Positions 1 through 11,845 of a stretch of DNA of 64,000 bases are shown here, one piece after another. How positions within the stretch are numbered: the first letter of the stretch is position 1; each line of letters starts with the position of its first letter. Under the pieces are notes generated by a model. That model was not told the origin of the DNA, ran no database searches, and worked only from the letters and a program-made list of their open reading frames with translations. The position numbers were made by a program, and so were the translations under genes. The DNA comes from Cladosporium sp. IMV 00045 (taxonomy: Eukaryota; Ascomycota; Dothideomycetes; Cladosporiales; Cladosporiaceae): the NCBI GenBank assembly GCA_001931905.2, contig MSJI02000866.1, positions 68,340-132,339 of the forward strand. Direction: 5' to 3'.

Positions 1-1479
1 AGTTGCTGGGTGTGCTCTGGAAGATCATGGGCGACAGAAACATGCTCGCTCACTTGGAGGGTCTTACGGATATTCACAAGAACAAAGTCAAGGAGGCATC
101 AGAAGCAGCAGAAGTCAAAGCGAAGTGGAAGCCCAAAGCTGCGCCGCCGCCCAAGGCTGCTGCTCCACCCGGAAAGAAGCCTGCTCTTGGTACCAGAAGG
201 CCCGCAGCGGGCGGTGTCAAGAAGGCTGCACCCAAACCAGCAAGCCCACCACCTGCGGAAGAAGCGCCACTTGCACCCAGACCAACAACAAGACCAGCGG
301 CCAAACCAGCTGGCGCAAGACCGGGTGGCCTTAAGGCTCCTGGATCTGGCTTACAGAAGCCTGGAACAGGCTTGAAAGCACCAGGGTCTACTCTTGCCTC
401 ACCTTCCAAACGTCAAGGTATGGTCATGGACGACCCACCACCCGCAGCACCCAAAGGCCTCGGAGCACCAGGCCGTGGCCTTGCTGGCAGACCCCTAGGC
501 AAACCATCCACGGCACCATCCTCTCCTCCACCCACACCCAAGCAAGAAGCACCCTCCTCAGCGCTCTCCTCCATCGAACGCCAAGAACTGTACGACCTGC
601 GCGCCGAAATCGACCTCGTCCGCCAACAATCCTCCGACCTGCGCACCGACAAGATGAAACTCAGCTCGCAAATCTCCGAACTGCAGAACCAAAACGCCCA
701 GCTCATCGAAGACCACACCCGCGACGTCCTCCAAGTCAAAGCCAAAGAGACGCAGCTCGTCCGCGCCCGCTCCGACGCCGAAACCGCCGAAGACCGCGCC
801 AACACACTCTCGCGCGAAGTCGAGCGCCTCAAGCGCGAAATCACGCGCCTCGGCCGCACCACCAGCGGCCGCGACAGCCCCGTCGACGCCACACCGGCAT
901 CGGCATGATGGGCGGTGGTAGCAACGGCTCTTTCTCCCGCCCCGCCTACGGCAGCGGCAGGTCTTCGTACGAAATGCCCCCTCCCCGCCACCACCGCGGG
1001 GAGAGCCAGTACGGCAGCAACAGCAACAGCGGCAGCGGCGACGGCGGCGAGGGGAAGGAGAACGTGCCGGACTACGACCACGGCTTCCACGACGGCGGCA
1101 AGCTGAGCCCACGCTTCCACTCCGCTTCTTCCCGCCCCATGAGCAATTCTTCCAGCGGCCGCGGGACTCCCAACGGCGACGATCTGGGCCGCGTCACGAG
1201 CGGTGGTGGTGGAGGCGGTCAGGCTTCCATGAGCAGGAATCCCAGCGCGGGTGGTGGAGATGGCGTCGAGAGCTGGAAGAGAGCCGCGGAGGTGACGCAG
1301 AATCTGAAGGCGAGGATTGAGATGATGAAGGTTAGTTGTTTTTTATTTTTACTTTGGTTGATTCCCTCCTTGTGGTCTCTCTTGCTTCGACGGTTTGTCG
1401 AGGGAGGTTTTTCGTTTTTTACTGACTTGGTGACGTTGCACAGGCGAGACAGAACCTCAATCGCCAATCGCAGCAGTAA
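1..1479 (+). CDS. XMAP215/Dis1-family microtubule polymerase (Stu2/Alp14-like), 3' part, frameshifted
   Basis: The reading frame is already open at the left edge, so the TOG domains lie outside the window. What remains starts with the end of a helical-repeat domain, followed by a long Ala/Pro/Lys-rich basic linker (about residues 40-185) and a coiled coil (about 190-290). The tail ends in a short helix before the stop. This order fits the linker and dimerising coiled coil of fungal Stu2/Alp14 proteins, which bind microtubule plus ends and add tubulin. The frame used to 908 stops at TGA, while the following Gly/Ser-rich tail is in another frame (from about 890), so a one-base change between 840 and 905 splits the gene. 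No GT-AG intron of suitable length explains it. The last intron is 1331-1443 and the final exon 1444-1479. The family call rests on the tail only and is moderately sure. Confidence 0.6.
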
Positions 1480-1596
1480 AGAGCTGCAATGTCTGGCACG
1501 CACGATGGGCGCATGAAACGATTGATCGAACAATCGCAGCAGTGAAAAGCGGCAAACATCAGGCACGGAATATCTTCATGCACACGATTCGAACGA
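1465..1596. repeat. Imperfect 66-bp tandem duplication over the stop codon
   Basis: The string caatcgcagcagt occurs at 1465 and again at 1531. The following bases are also similar (ggcacg about 30 nt further on in both copies). The first copy contains the stop codon of the microtubule-polymerase gene, and the second lies in its 3' flank. Confidence 0.5.
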
Positions 1597-2245
1597 CAGA
1601 CAAAGCACTTTGACGACTTGTGCAAAATTCCCTCCTCAGGAGAGGGGTTTAGAAAAGGTACGCGACATTTCAAGCTTTTCTCTTTGAATGAATGAGGTTT
1701 TCACGAGAAGGCGAGGAATGGGGGTGCGACGATGGCTTTCTGGGAAAGCGATGGCGGTTGGTGAGCGAACGAGCCGGCTTTTTCATGATCGATGATTCGG
1801 GAAAGGCAATCAGGCATAGTGCATGTGATGGGGGCTGTGGGCCGGTTGGCGGGTGTTTCTTCCTTGGGTTTTCTGTCATTGGTTCTCGTACTATACCACT
1901 TTTTGGCTTTTTTTGTTATGGCGCCTTGTGTCTGGGCCGGTGGGGAGGAAGCGCTGTAAGAATGGCGCGCTTTGGGTTGTATGCAATGCACACAAAACTT
2001 TCTACCTCACCTTTTTGGGTTTCGTTCACTCTTGGATGTCTATCGTTTGGTGTCAACGAGGCTTTGTTATCAGACGAGGCTCCATGTGTCGCGACAGATA
2101 AGACGCCTTTGTTTGGTTGGCACTTAGCCATGAAGAGGACAATGCGTGGTCTGCCATTGCTATCACCACTGCATCATCTCTCGAGAGTCCACACCAATCA
2201 TCCCACCCCACCTACAAATTCTCACAGTACACAACAACCCAAACC
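1480..2245. other. Intergenic, convergent 3' flanks
   Basis: This stretch lies between the 3' ends of two convergent genes. The open frames in it have no recognisable domain or splice-supported extension. Apart from the duplicated segment at its start I see nothing. Confidence 0.5.
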
Positions 2246-4254
2246 TCAAACCCGCCCCGTCTCCCACCCCTCCACGAACTCCCTCGGCGCCTGACTGAGC
2301 CTCCGCCCTTCCCTCTCCATCCGCTGACTCTCGAGCCCCTTGGCGAATTTACTCGCCTCGCGGATCTGCGGTCCCTTCCAGTAAATAATGTACACGGGAA
2401 TCAAAACCACAAAAGCCAAACAGCCCAGAATCGTGGAAGCGTATTCCACCTCATAGCCGCTGCCTGCACCGATGTTGGTGTACAGCGGCGTGGCGTACAT
2501 GGCTGCGATGCCCGCCAGGAAGTCGCGCGCGAAACCGTTGCCGCCGGTTGCGGACGCGGAGTAGACGCCGTAGGCTGCGATCTGGGAGGGAGTTAGGGGG
2601 AGGGTTCTCTTGAGCTTAAGTTGGGGGGTTGGGTAGGACCCTGGATGGACGCGGCTTACCATGTAGTCTATCGTGCTCATGTAGATGGCGTAGTTGGCCA
2701 CGGCGATCATGCCGGAGAAGAACATGGGTCCGAACCAGTGGACTTGCGGGGGGCCGAGGGATGTCCACTGTTGCGGGTTGGGATGTTAGCTACTGCATTC
2801 ACTTCCAAAGTATGAATTAGGTGCTCAGCGCGAGAGGGGAGGAATAAGCTTACAGCAAAACCGAACAGGCCGAAGAACTCCAGCGGAGCGAGATAGAGAA
2901 GCCAGGAAAGACGGCGCTCCGGCGGCAGGGAATTGGGTCCGTTTTCCCGGATGTACTTGCGGTCTCTGGCGATCCAGGGGAAGTAGCTGGCGTACGCCAG
3001 GAAATATCCGACATTGATGGGGATGAACGCCCAAGCGATAGCGAGCGTGCCGAACCCCCACTTCTCAAAGACGGGATGAAAGCCCTCCTGGAAAGTGAAG
3101 ATGAGGGCGTCGCTGAAACCCGAGAGCAGAGAGCAGCTGAGCACGATGGGTTCGCGAAAAAACATCTCGAAGGGACGGGCCCAGGTGATGCTGAACTCTT
3201 TGGCCGACACGCGCGGTTTCTTGACCTCGTTCGGCCCCCAGATCTCCTCGCCGTTCTTGCGGCGGCGCTTCGCTTCGCGGTCCATGATGATGGTTGAGCG
3301 TGACTCCGGCATGAAGAAGTGGATCGCTTGCACGACGCCGCCGAAGATGAGCTGAACCCAGAAATTCCACGCGAGGGGGAGGAATCGGGTAATCGGGCCA
3401 GCCACGACGGGTCCGATAGAAGTTCCTAACACGGAGCTGAGCACGACATACGCCACCGCGTACTGCTGATCGTCCGCCTGGTACAAGTCGGCCACCATAC
3501 CTAAGGTGACGGAGCCTCCTGCGGTGCTGAGACCTCCCAAGCCGCGGGCGACGACGAGGGCGCCGAAGTTGGGCGCCAGCGCGGCGAGGATCTGCCAGAT
3601 GTTGATCATGAAGAGGGAGGCCTGTAAGATTTTCCAGCGGCCGAATTCCTCGCTCCAAGGCGCCCAGAGTTCGCAGCCGAAGGCGTACAGCACCAGGAAG
3701 ATCATTTGGTTGACGCGCGCGGCTTGTTCGCTCACGCCGTACTCTTCGGCCACGAGGGGCACGGCGGAGGGGAAGACGGAGGTGTTGAAGTTCATTGATA
3801 CCCTGGGGTGGTTGGTTAGTTTTTGTCTTCGATATAGACGGTTTGGTTGAACTGATCTGAGGTAGACTCACTGGACGGAGAAGATCGATGTCAAGAGCAT
3901 CCACTGATATTCAATCAGTCATGTTCGTTTGGTTGTTTGCCGACGAAAACGATCAAGACTCACCTTCTTCCAAGCAGGCCATTGATAGCCCAGCTTATCC
4001 CAACAGTCCTCCTCTTGCATGATACGCCTGCCATCATCTGTATACTTCTGCTCCTGGCTCTGACTTTGCGTCAACGCGGCAAGACTGCCACTTCGCGGAG
4101 CCTGCACATTCTCCTTAAATTGAGATCCCGTCCGTGGTGGATAGTCATCGCCCCTTTCCAGATCCTTTTCCTTCTTCTCGCCACTGTCTGCCGTGTTCAA
4201 AGATCCGCTGGACCTTTCGGGTCTTTCGACCTTCTCATGTGGTTCTGGAGCCAT
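2246..4254 (-). CDS. MFS transporter, DHA1 family (polyamine/drug exporter type)
   Basis: Five exons are read on the minus strand: 4254-3964, 3903-3872, 3802-2854, 2767-2660 and 2581-2246. They splice in frame at GTGAGT/GTAAGC donors to a protein of 571 residues. The first 97 residues are a charged cytosolic tail ending in a Trp-Pro-Ala-Trp motif just before the membrane. Then come about 12 hydrophobic segments. The phrase NFNTSVFPSAVP after helix 1, and the GRW motif in the loop between helices 2 and 3, are typical of fungal DHA1 exporters of the Tpo/fluconazole-resistance type. A basic central loop near residue 290 separates the two six-helix halves. It is expected at the plasma membrane as a proton antiporter. 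The substrate cannot be read from sequence. It is transcribed in the same direction as the dicarboxylate transporter gene behind it, separated by about 1 kb. Confidence 0.85.
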
Positions 4255-5238
4255 GGAGGATTGGGGTAGATTGCGTGGGGAATTAACAGAAAGGAAGAAT
4301 GGCTATCAGAATGACCTCAGAAAGACGTGAAATGCGAAAGGGAAACGGGATCGTCAATTTATTGATCCAGATAACAGTCGGAAACAATCCATTCCGTCAT
4401 AATCTTCTTGTCCCGTGGCAGTGTCGCATAATGCCGAGTCTGCTGCTTCCTTCGTGTGCCGTCTGTCGTATGCGAGAGATCGGGGGAGGGTCCGGCTCCC
4501 ACCGATACATCATCCATTTTGAGTGGTGCCGCCTCTGTCTCCGAGGCTTGCTACCTTCTATCATAATCCAGGTCGTCACTGACCACTGCGAGTGACGATC
4601 GCGGGATAGGGCCGGGGTAGCCGCCGTTGAATACCAGGGCTTCAAGGTTTGGAGAGTGGCGGGTGGTGGTTCTCTTTCGTCAGTCTGTGCTTCGTTATTG
4701 TTCATCGTTTGATCATGCCAAACTTGAAGCAACGACCAGATTGCACAATTTAGCTGTGGTCAAACCTCTATCTAGAACCCCAGCTGGACGTGCTCAATTC
4801 GCCCAGTATTGGCAGGCTTCGCTCGAGGCTTCGCGAGGCAAGAGATGACAAGATCATCCTAGGCATCTCAGATCAGGATCTTGACTGACGTCTTGAGTCG
4901 TCAGATGTATCTTGGCGATCACGGCGGCGCCGGCTTGCCTGATTTGTCTTCCCGCTTATGCGACCGATCACATCGCCTCAAAAGATGGGCCACATACAAC
5001 AATCTGAGCTAGGAGATAATCGTTATCGTTTTTTGGAAACTCCATTCATGTGATTGCATGATCAGAAATACTTCTTGACGTTTAAATCATTACTCTAGAT
5101 ATTATTGATAATATAGCACCACTCTCTACGTGGCCAACATCCGCCACACGCCCTTCAATAACACAAGTTCATCTCCCATCCCTCGTACATGCTCGCTAAA
5201 TCGTTGAGCGCATCTTTCCAAGACGCCATTAATTAGAA
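4255..5238. other. Intergenic, MFS promoter region
   Basis: This holds the upstream region of the MFS gene and the 3' flank of the dicarboxylate transporter gene. Base composition becomes AT-richer from about 5000 to 5230. No further gene or repeat was recognised. Confidence 0.4.
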
Positions 5239-6576
5239 TTATGCTGAGAACTTGCCCCAGCCAAGGCTCTGCATATCCTTGTCCTCGTCCTTGCCCGGCC
5301 ACATGATCTTACCCCTCCACAGGGCCTGAATGTGCGCTACGGCCGTGATGAGCCACATGATAACGAGGAAAATCGTCAGCGCGCTGCAAATGCCGTTGAT
5401 GCCATCGCTTTTGAGCGCGCTGCCGACCTGAATCGCGGCGAGGGTCATGCCCGCATTCGGAAACACAAACTGAAATTGGAAGTCAGCTTCGTACAGAAAC
5501 CTTGAAAGGCCATGTCTCGAATGGCTATGGGCGCAACTTACCGCCCACCAGTTGAGTGTGAATGTCATTCTCCGAAGACCGGCGATTACGGCTACGCTGC
5601 TGATACAGAAGAACCAGAAAGCGAACAGAAGAACGAATATTCCTGCCATGGTACCAATGACTCGCACAATATCTCCATCAGGAGTCGGGTTTTGCGTGAA
5701 AGCATCAGTGTACAGCACATCAGGCGCTTGAACACCAAGACCGATCAGCCCCGCCGCGGTGTAGCCTGCTGGGCCGACTGAGACGTACATTCCAGGACGT
5801 GTCGAAGGGGCCGGGAGTGAGCTTGTCATGAGTCTCTGCATGTACATGGCGTACATCATCAAGGCCACGATCCACGCCAGACCTTGCAACATCACCGCGC
5901 CAACCCACATGGGCAGTGCGTCGTCATGCGGCTGGCTGGAGACCATGTTGCCCGCCATTGGTCCGATGACGAGTAGAGGGTAGATGGGGAAGATCCAGGC
6001 AGGGACGGCGTCGGTGATTCGAAGCCTTTCTTCTTGGAAGAGAACGTAATACTGCCCGACCGCAACGATGAGGACAATGGCACAGTAGATCCAGAACAAG
6101 ACCAGGATGCATTTGACAAGCCAGGGTCCGGTATTAGGCACACCATACGCTTGCATGTTACTCAAGATCAAAGACACAGACACCCAGTAAGATCCGAAGA
6201 AGAGTCCTTCGACCGGGTGATGCAGTGAAGCGATGAATCGTCGAGGAAACCAGAAAGCTCGCAGAGACATGGCGACGTTGAAGGCGGCGAACATGACCAG
6301 ATCCACGATGAAGAAAATCTTTCCAATCGTCTCCAGGCCGTTGAATTTGTTCGGCGTCTGACTGAGCACAACGGCGACGGCGCCTGTCGACATTGTCGAT
6401 GCGAACCAGGGCCATGTGAAATGCGCGATTCGGTCCTTGAAGCTAGCGCTGTCAGGTGGTCTCGCGGTGTATGGATCGAATTGCTCGTGCTGGTTCTTCT
6501 CCGGGTCGTGGCCATTTGACGTCGAGGCCCGTGGTAGGCCACTGCCGTTGGTTTGTCGCGACTGGACTCCCTCCAT
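5239..6576 (-). CDS. C4-dicarboxylate/malate transporter (Mae1-like, TDT/SLAC1 family)
   Basis: Two exons, 6576-5542 and 5469-5239, are joined across a 72-nt intron (GTAAGT...TTTCAG) to give 421 residues. After a polar N-terminus the protein shows about ten membrane helices. Family landmarks are FTWPWFASTMSTG at the first helix, a conserved His-Pro-x-Glu-(A/G)-L-F-F motif near residue 120, and NWWAFVFPN, which is only rebuilt when the intron is removed and so supports the splice. The closest known proteins are the malate transporter Mae1 and the sulphite exporter Ssu1. The sequence around the first helices looks more like Mae1. It should act at the plasma membrane and move small organic anions. 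The short C-terminal tail is cytosolic. Confidence 0.88.
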   Translation of the reverse strand: MEGVQSRQTNGSGLPRASTSNGHDPEKNQHEQFDPYTARPPDSASFKDRIAHFTWPWFASTMSTGAVAVVLSQTPNKFNGLETIGKIFFIVDLVMFAAFNVAMSLRAFWFPRRFIASLHHPVEGLFFGSYWVSVSLILSNMQAYGVPNTGPWLVKCILVLFWIYCAIVLIVAVGQYYVLFQEERLRITDAVPAWIFPIYPLLVIGPMAGNMVSSQPHDDALPMWVGAVMLQGLAWIVALMMYAMYMQRLMTSSLPAPSTRPGMYVSVGPAGYTAAGLIGLGVQAPDVLYTDAFTQNPTPDGDIVRVIGTMAGIFVLLFAFWFFCISSVAVIAGLRRMTFTLNWWAVSCAHSHSRHGLSRFLYEADFQFQFVFPNAGMTLAAIQVGSALKSDGINGICSALTIFLVIMWLITAVAHIQALWRGKIMWPGKDEDKDMQSLGWGKFSA

Positions 6577-8148
6577 AATTACGGACTGGTGATGTGTGTT
6601 CTGAATTGGTCCAGTCGTTGGCGGACACCGAAGTGGTAAGGCCTGCTTACCAAACGGGCCTACCGGGAGCGATCAGGAAAAGATAAAAAGTATAGAGTAC
6701 GTTTGGAACGTGCCTCAAGAAAAGTCTCGAGGGACCGAAAACAATAAACAGGTAGTGCGTCCCTTGCCCTTTTGTTCCGAGACGTCACTCTACCCAAACA
6801 ACAAAAGACGGGTGCAAGAGCACAGATGGCTCTTCCAGGTTTTTCCCACTTTCAGCCCTGCACCGTCGCCTTGTAAGGACGCGCCATGGACGGACTACTA
6901 GGTTCATTCATGGCAAACCATTAGTGCCAAGCCGGATCGGGCGTGATCGAGGGTTTGATATCTGAACCTAAGCGGTCTCATCCTTGCAATCCTCCTTCCT
7001 TTATCAAGGGTTGTTGTCACACATCGCAGACTGCTTTTCCCTCAAAGCGCGGAAAATCCGAAAAAAGCGGCTGTAGTTGGCTGTCTCCATGCTCTTGTGG
7101 CGATAGCAAGACATCACCAGCCACAGCTCAATCATTCGCAGACGAATATACGAAGGATTCTCTCTCCGGGATGTCGCGATTGTTGCGACAGAGCTTTGAG
7201 CGCGGACGCCGTTGCATCAGCCTAAACCGCCAATTCGTACGTCATACTCAAGACTCGCAAACACGCTATAGAGCGATCCCAAGGCCCGTCAAGAGTCTTG
7301 GGAATGGGTCAGATTCGCGTTCTCTTCACCGTCAACAATCGTCCGTGCACAATTGCATAAATTCACTCCAGATACATGTGCAATTTGCTGACCGCAGTAA
7401 GTATTTATGTGTTTATTCCCCGGCAGGACGTCGAAACAAGCCATGTCCCGTGCTGGGAAATAAGGCTGTCGTAATACGTCCTGAACTAGACGGGACTAAA
7501 AAGAGGCCAGTGTGGAATCTCCGTAACTTGTGAACTCACGCGGAAGTCGGATCCTGGCCCACCCCCAAGATGAGGATTCGTAATTTCGTCTGCGTATGCG
7601 TTGTTATCTTGTCTCTGATGACTCGCGAAAAAACCTGGTAGGGCGTCCAATGATATAAGAGCCTGTATACCGTGTTTTTGACTCCTCCTCACGTCCCTCA
7701 TTATTGGGCTCGTGGGCAAAACAGTTGGCGGTCTTATTATTGTGATTGAGATGCGGTAGGACGTCGGGTTAGCGGAGATTTTTCGAATCCAGCAAAGCGA
7801 TCTCCGCTGCATTTTGGATTTCTGATTGGTGTGCTGATCTCGTTTTAAGGTTCAGCATCCCGACTACTCGCATATCCTGAAGACTACTCAGCCGGTATCC
7901 GAGGCGATCAGCCTTTGCTGATAGGGCAATTCGTGGTAGATAGGTATTTGATTAGTCCGAACAGCGAGAGGATATAACAGTCACATTTCGAGGAAACCAG
8001 AATCTCCAGATATCACCATGGGGTCTCTCTTGTCAGTGAGAAGCGACAAGGTTTCGTCAACATTGGTGGTAGTAAGGAAATCATATGTATGTGAACTACG
8101 AAATGTGAACTACGAAATCTCAAAGAATATCTGCCGACCTGCCTTGAT
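6577..8148. other. Intergenic, 1.6 kb
   Basis: This is the upstream region of the dicarboxylate transporter and the 3' flank of the next minus-strand gene. An open frame of 196 codons at 6943-7533 has no recognisable domain and looks random. No RNA gene or repeat was seen. Confidence 0.4.
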
Positions 8149-11014
8149 CTATAAAGCTCTCCTTGTCCGCTTCTTCGCTGGACTGCTCAGCCCAGGTGGT
8201 TTCCCTGTCGGCTCTGCCTTCTGTCCGAAGGAGGGCGCAGCAGGAGCGGCGCCAAAGAAACTGATTTTGCCAGCTCTCTTTGCAGGGCTCGCCAGCCCAA
8301 GGCCCTCCGACGCGTGATCCGTTGATTGCGAAGACGCACCGAGGTTTGTCTGGAAGTCAAGCTTAGGTGCGAAGTTCTTCAGTGGGGGCATTCCGCTGGA
8401 AGCTTTCTTCTTAGGAGGGGAGGAGATGAGAGACTGAGGCTCTTGACTTGCTGCAGACAAGGTCGCTGGGGCAGGAAGTCTACTAGCGGCCTTTTTGCGC
8501 GGTAAGGCCTTGGGCTTTGCTGCAGGTGCAGGCTGTTCCACCGGAGCGACATCAGCTGGAAGCAGAGATGTGTTGTCAAGCCCTTTCGCTGGGGTTGCTA
8601 TCCTCGATCTCCTGGGCTGCTTCTGCTTTGAGAGTGGAGGTAGTGCTTCTGCAGGTTCCTGGTGTTCAGCGGCAGTTGGCGCAAGAGCAGGTTTAGCAGG
8701 CGTAGATGCTGTCCTAGGCGTTCTCAGCCTCCTGGATTTGGGCTTGCTTGGGGTCTCAGCCGCTGGAGGTGGTGCAGGGACGGTCTCGTCTTCCTCCGCC
8801 TCAGTGGCAGAGGCTTGGGAGGTGCCTTGTAACTTGGGTGCTGTGTTTGAATCCCCAAGTTCGAAAAGCTGCACTTCTGGCTCCGAGGGTGCGTCCTGAT
8901 AATATACAAGGGTTTCGTCCCATTGGACGTTCCTTCCTCCGGCCCGCGATGAGTTGGTACCCGTACGCTCGGTCTCAACGTCAGGAGATCCTTCAATCGG
9001 CGGCTTCTCCACAATCAGCTTAGAAAGGCGGAGGGTGGGCATGATCGAGCCACCTTTGTTCTTCCGAGTGTTTGAGCGAGTCACTGTGGCGAGCTCCTGC
9101 GCTTCACTACGCTTGAGGACAACGGGCTCGGTATTACCGCGCAATGAGATCCTCGTTTGCGCAAGTGGCGCAGCACGCTCAACTCGTCTCTTCTCGCGAT
9201 GACTACGCCTAGTGGTACGACCTTGGGTGTTCTCAGGATCATTTACACCTTCAACCGGACTGCTGACTGGCGCAATCTCGGCGTTGACAGATTTCACGTC
9301 CTCTGGCGCAGGCGCAGACTTCTTCGGAGAAGGACTGTTCGGATCCAGTGTTCCGAGAACCTCTGGTTTCAATGGAGAAGCTAGAGCTTGACGAACCGTA
9401 TCAGAATCCCGCCTGTTAGACAACGATTCGCGCTTGGTAGCGGAAAGTCGCCTAGTGGACTTATTCTCAGCTGCACGGTTGAGGAACGCCTGAAGCAGCG
9501 CAGTATCATCAGATACTCGTGGCTTTGCCGACCTGCGCGGAGACATTTGCGGTTCCTCTGGCGGTGCGGAAGAGGACCGCTCGAGCATAATCGGTAACCC
9601 ATCGACAAAGCTGCGAATGCAATCGGTTTCACCAACGTCAAATTGCTGTGAAGACTCATCGCTACCACGGGCCATGCTCTTCACAGGGCTAAAAGCGACC
9701 AGATGCGGCGCGGCATCATTGAAGGTTTGGAAAACTCGTTGCTTCATGGGACTGGAGGATTTCCGTCTAGGAGATCTTCTCAGAGGAAGATCCAATTGAT
9801 GGAAAGAGCTTTGCGACACCGGCGACAAAGGCTGCCTTGCAGACTGCCTGATCATCGCCGGCAACCACTCCGTCCATATCTTTCGCTGAAGGGGGATCGT
9901 GCTCCTCAGCCTCAGCTCCGTTTGCCATATCTTCCCACTCATCATCGTCAGAGGCTTGAGTTCTGTCATCCACAATCAAGTCTTGATCTTCGGAAAGTGG
10001 TGGAGATTCGTCAATAGCTGACGATTCAGTGACGAGAGAATCATTGGTCGAACCAGTAGGCGCGTCAGCATGCTGAGGAGCTTCTGAAGATCGCGCAATT
10101 TCTGTTTCGCTCTCCGCGCCCGCGTTCACGGCAAATGTCCGAGGTAGCGTTCTCCTCCGTCCAGTCTCGCCAGCGAGAACGGATAGTCTTCGAGCTGCCG
10201 TGCGTTTGCGCCTGACCGGCGAAACAAATCCAGCAGGTAGTGGCATCGATTGAGTCGCAGGACCGAGAGAGGGCACGGTTGCGCCAGTAGTCAAATCAGT
10301 TTCCAGAGCATCACCTGATTCCTGCACTGCAGCGTCTTCTTCGTTTGAATCAATCGTTCGTGTTGTTGTCTCAGACTCGTCTGCGCGTGGGTCATCTTGA
10401 CCCATCGAAGCATCCTCCACGACTTCGCCAAATCGCGTCATACTGTTGTCGTGAGGCTCATCTGCATCTGAAGCTGGCGCATCCACATCCGACCAGCCAT
10501 CGTCTTCAGCTTCTGCATTTTGTTGTAGCTTCTCGCCTTGTTCATCCAGATATTCAATCACAGTACCCTCCACGTCTTCCTCCCCATCCTCTGAGATCGC
10601 TTCGTCCTCCTCTTCGGAAAGAGCCACAAGATCATCTGCAGCCGCGCTTCGAGTGACGATTCGTTTGACAGGAGACTCAACCTTGTCCCACTGCAAGCCA
10701 ATCCCACTGTTAGGTCCTAGACAAAGGCGCTTGACAATCTTGAGCGGGCTCTGTGTGCTCTCTCCCGCTCTGATTCGTTTTATGGTGCGCTCCTCCGAAT
10801 GGCCAACCGCATTGCTTGGCCCAGCGCGAGCTGCGGGCATTGCGCGCTTCCAGACTTTCCCGACGCGCAGTCGCTGCTTAGTGAAAGGCGAAGCAGGTTT
10901 CCTTTCCCACGCGCGCATCGGTTTGGTGCGAGCGAGGTTCCCAGGCTGCAGGTGGGAGATGTCGGTCGCGTCCCATTGCGAGTCGAACGTGTTGGCAGAA
11001 ATGTTTTCTGTCAT
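8149..11014 (-). CDS. Hypothetical disordered nuclear-type protein, frameshifted
   Basis: The first ATG is at 11014; the frame upstream opens only with GTG. The N-terminal part (11014 to about 9800) is acidic in its middle, with long Glu/Asp runs. The C-terminal part (about 9800-8149) is rich in Ser, Pro, Lys and Arg. It has repeated short basic patches such as SPRRK, KSRRLRTPR and QPRRSR, and ends in KKRTRRAL. These look like AT-hook or nuclear-localisation patches, so a nuclear chromatin-associated role is an inference. The two parts are in different frames. One extra base near 9790-9830, or a non-standard intron, is needed to join them, and no GT-AG pair gives the right length. I do not recognise the family. 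The gene is divergent from MRP10. Confidence 0.55.
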
Positions 11015-11387
11015 GTTGTCGATTATTGATGTAGGCGTCACGCCAGGCTACGTTAGTTGTTGTCTAATCACTCAGTGAAGATATGTTGCGCAGCCTGGGC
11101 GCGTGTCGGTGGTCGTCGTGGCGGTGTCGTCTGAAGCAAAAGGTGGAAACAAGCAAGCAAGCGAGCCCAATGTTTTGGTGAGCGGGCAAGCCATCATCAA
11201 AACAACTGGGGTCAGGCTGGCAACGCTCTGCCGGAGTGGCAAGAAGAAGCGATGCGGGAGCGCGGGCCTTCCCGTCGACTTCACTTGCAGACCTCCGATG
11301 CGGGTAGGAATAGGACGATAGTGAGAGAGGTAACGGTTCACATTTGGTACGCTGCGACACCAGATCAATACCATCTATATCGCCATC
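11015..11387. promoter_or_regulatory. Divergent promoter region shared with MRP10
   Basis: This 373-bp space separates the starts of the minus-strand nuclear-type protein gene and the plus-strand mitoribosomal gene, so it must hold both promoters. A CAAGCAAGCAAGCGAGC run lies at about 11150-11166. No individual element is certain. Confidence 0.4.
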
Positions 11388-11845
11388 ATGGTCGCGGGAA
11401 AGGACACTTCGAGGCACCTCGCCAAGGCCGTCGCGCCGCCCAAACTCCCTCCTCTTCCTAAGCTGCGCGTCCGCAAACCCGATTCCACAACTCAGAACCC
11501 ATGCCTGGCTGTGATGAGTACGGTACTTGGTACGCGAACACTCCCGAAGGACCTTGTCTACATGACAGGCGGTGTCGAGACATACAGGATCATTCAGAGC
11601 TACAATACTAACGTCATTCAGGTTGCTGGGCATCTTCAGGACACACCGGACAAGGTTGCGCTATTCTTGAGCAGCAGTTGCGCACATGTATGGACGGAAA
11701 GGTAAAGTTAGCCGCAATCACCGTCAAGATCATGACAATTGCTAATTGTTTTCCATAGAAACCCTCAAAGCCTCAGAAGAACCCGATCAACACCCACCTC
11801 TCGAGACTCTATCCCCAGATCATCGGTCCGCACAAGAAAAAGTAA
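11388..11845 (+). CDS. MRP10: Mitochondrial small-subunit ribosomal protein mS37 (Mrp10)
   Basis: Three exons, 11388-11529, 11622-11701 and 11759-11845, give 102 residues. The splices rebuild a twin CX9C protein: the first pair of cysteines is separated by nine residues across the first junction (CLAVMSTVLGC), and the second pair is in CAILEQQLRTC. The protein begins with a Lys/Pro-rich basic stretch (PPLPKLRVRKP) and ends with HLSRLYPQIIGPHKKK. All of these are hallmarks of fungal Mrp10, a small protein imported into the intermembrane space by the Mia40 relay and then assembled into the 37S mitoribosome. Without splicing the frame ends at 11705 as an unrelated-looking 105-residue ORF. Confidence 0.92.

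Noticed and set aside
882..921. 40-nt GT-AG intron to mend the polymerase frameshift
   Set aside because: It is too short and leaves the wrong frame.
1692..2294. 200-codon plus-strand frame
   Set aside because: No domain; its end overlaps the last exon of the MFS gene on the other strand.
3065..3904. 279-codon minus-strand frame inside the MFS gene
   Set aside because: Arg-rich out-of-frame shadow of the transporter exon.
6943..7533. 196-codon plus-strand frame
   Set aside because: Random-looking composition, no domain or splice support.
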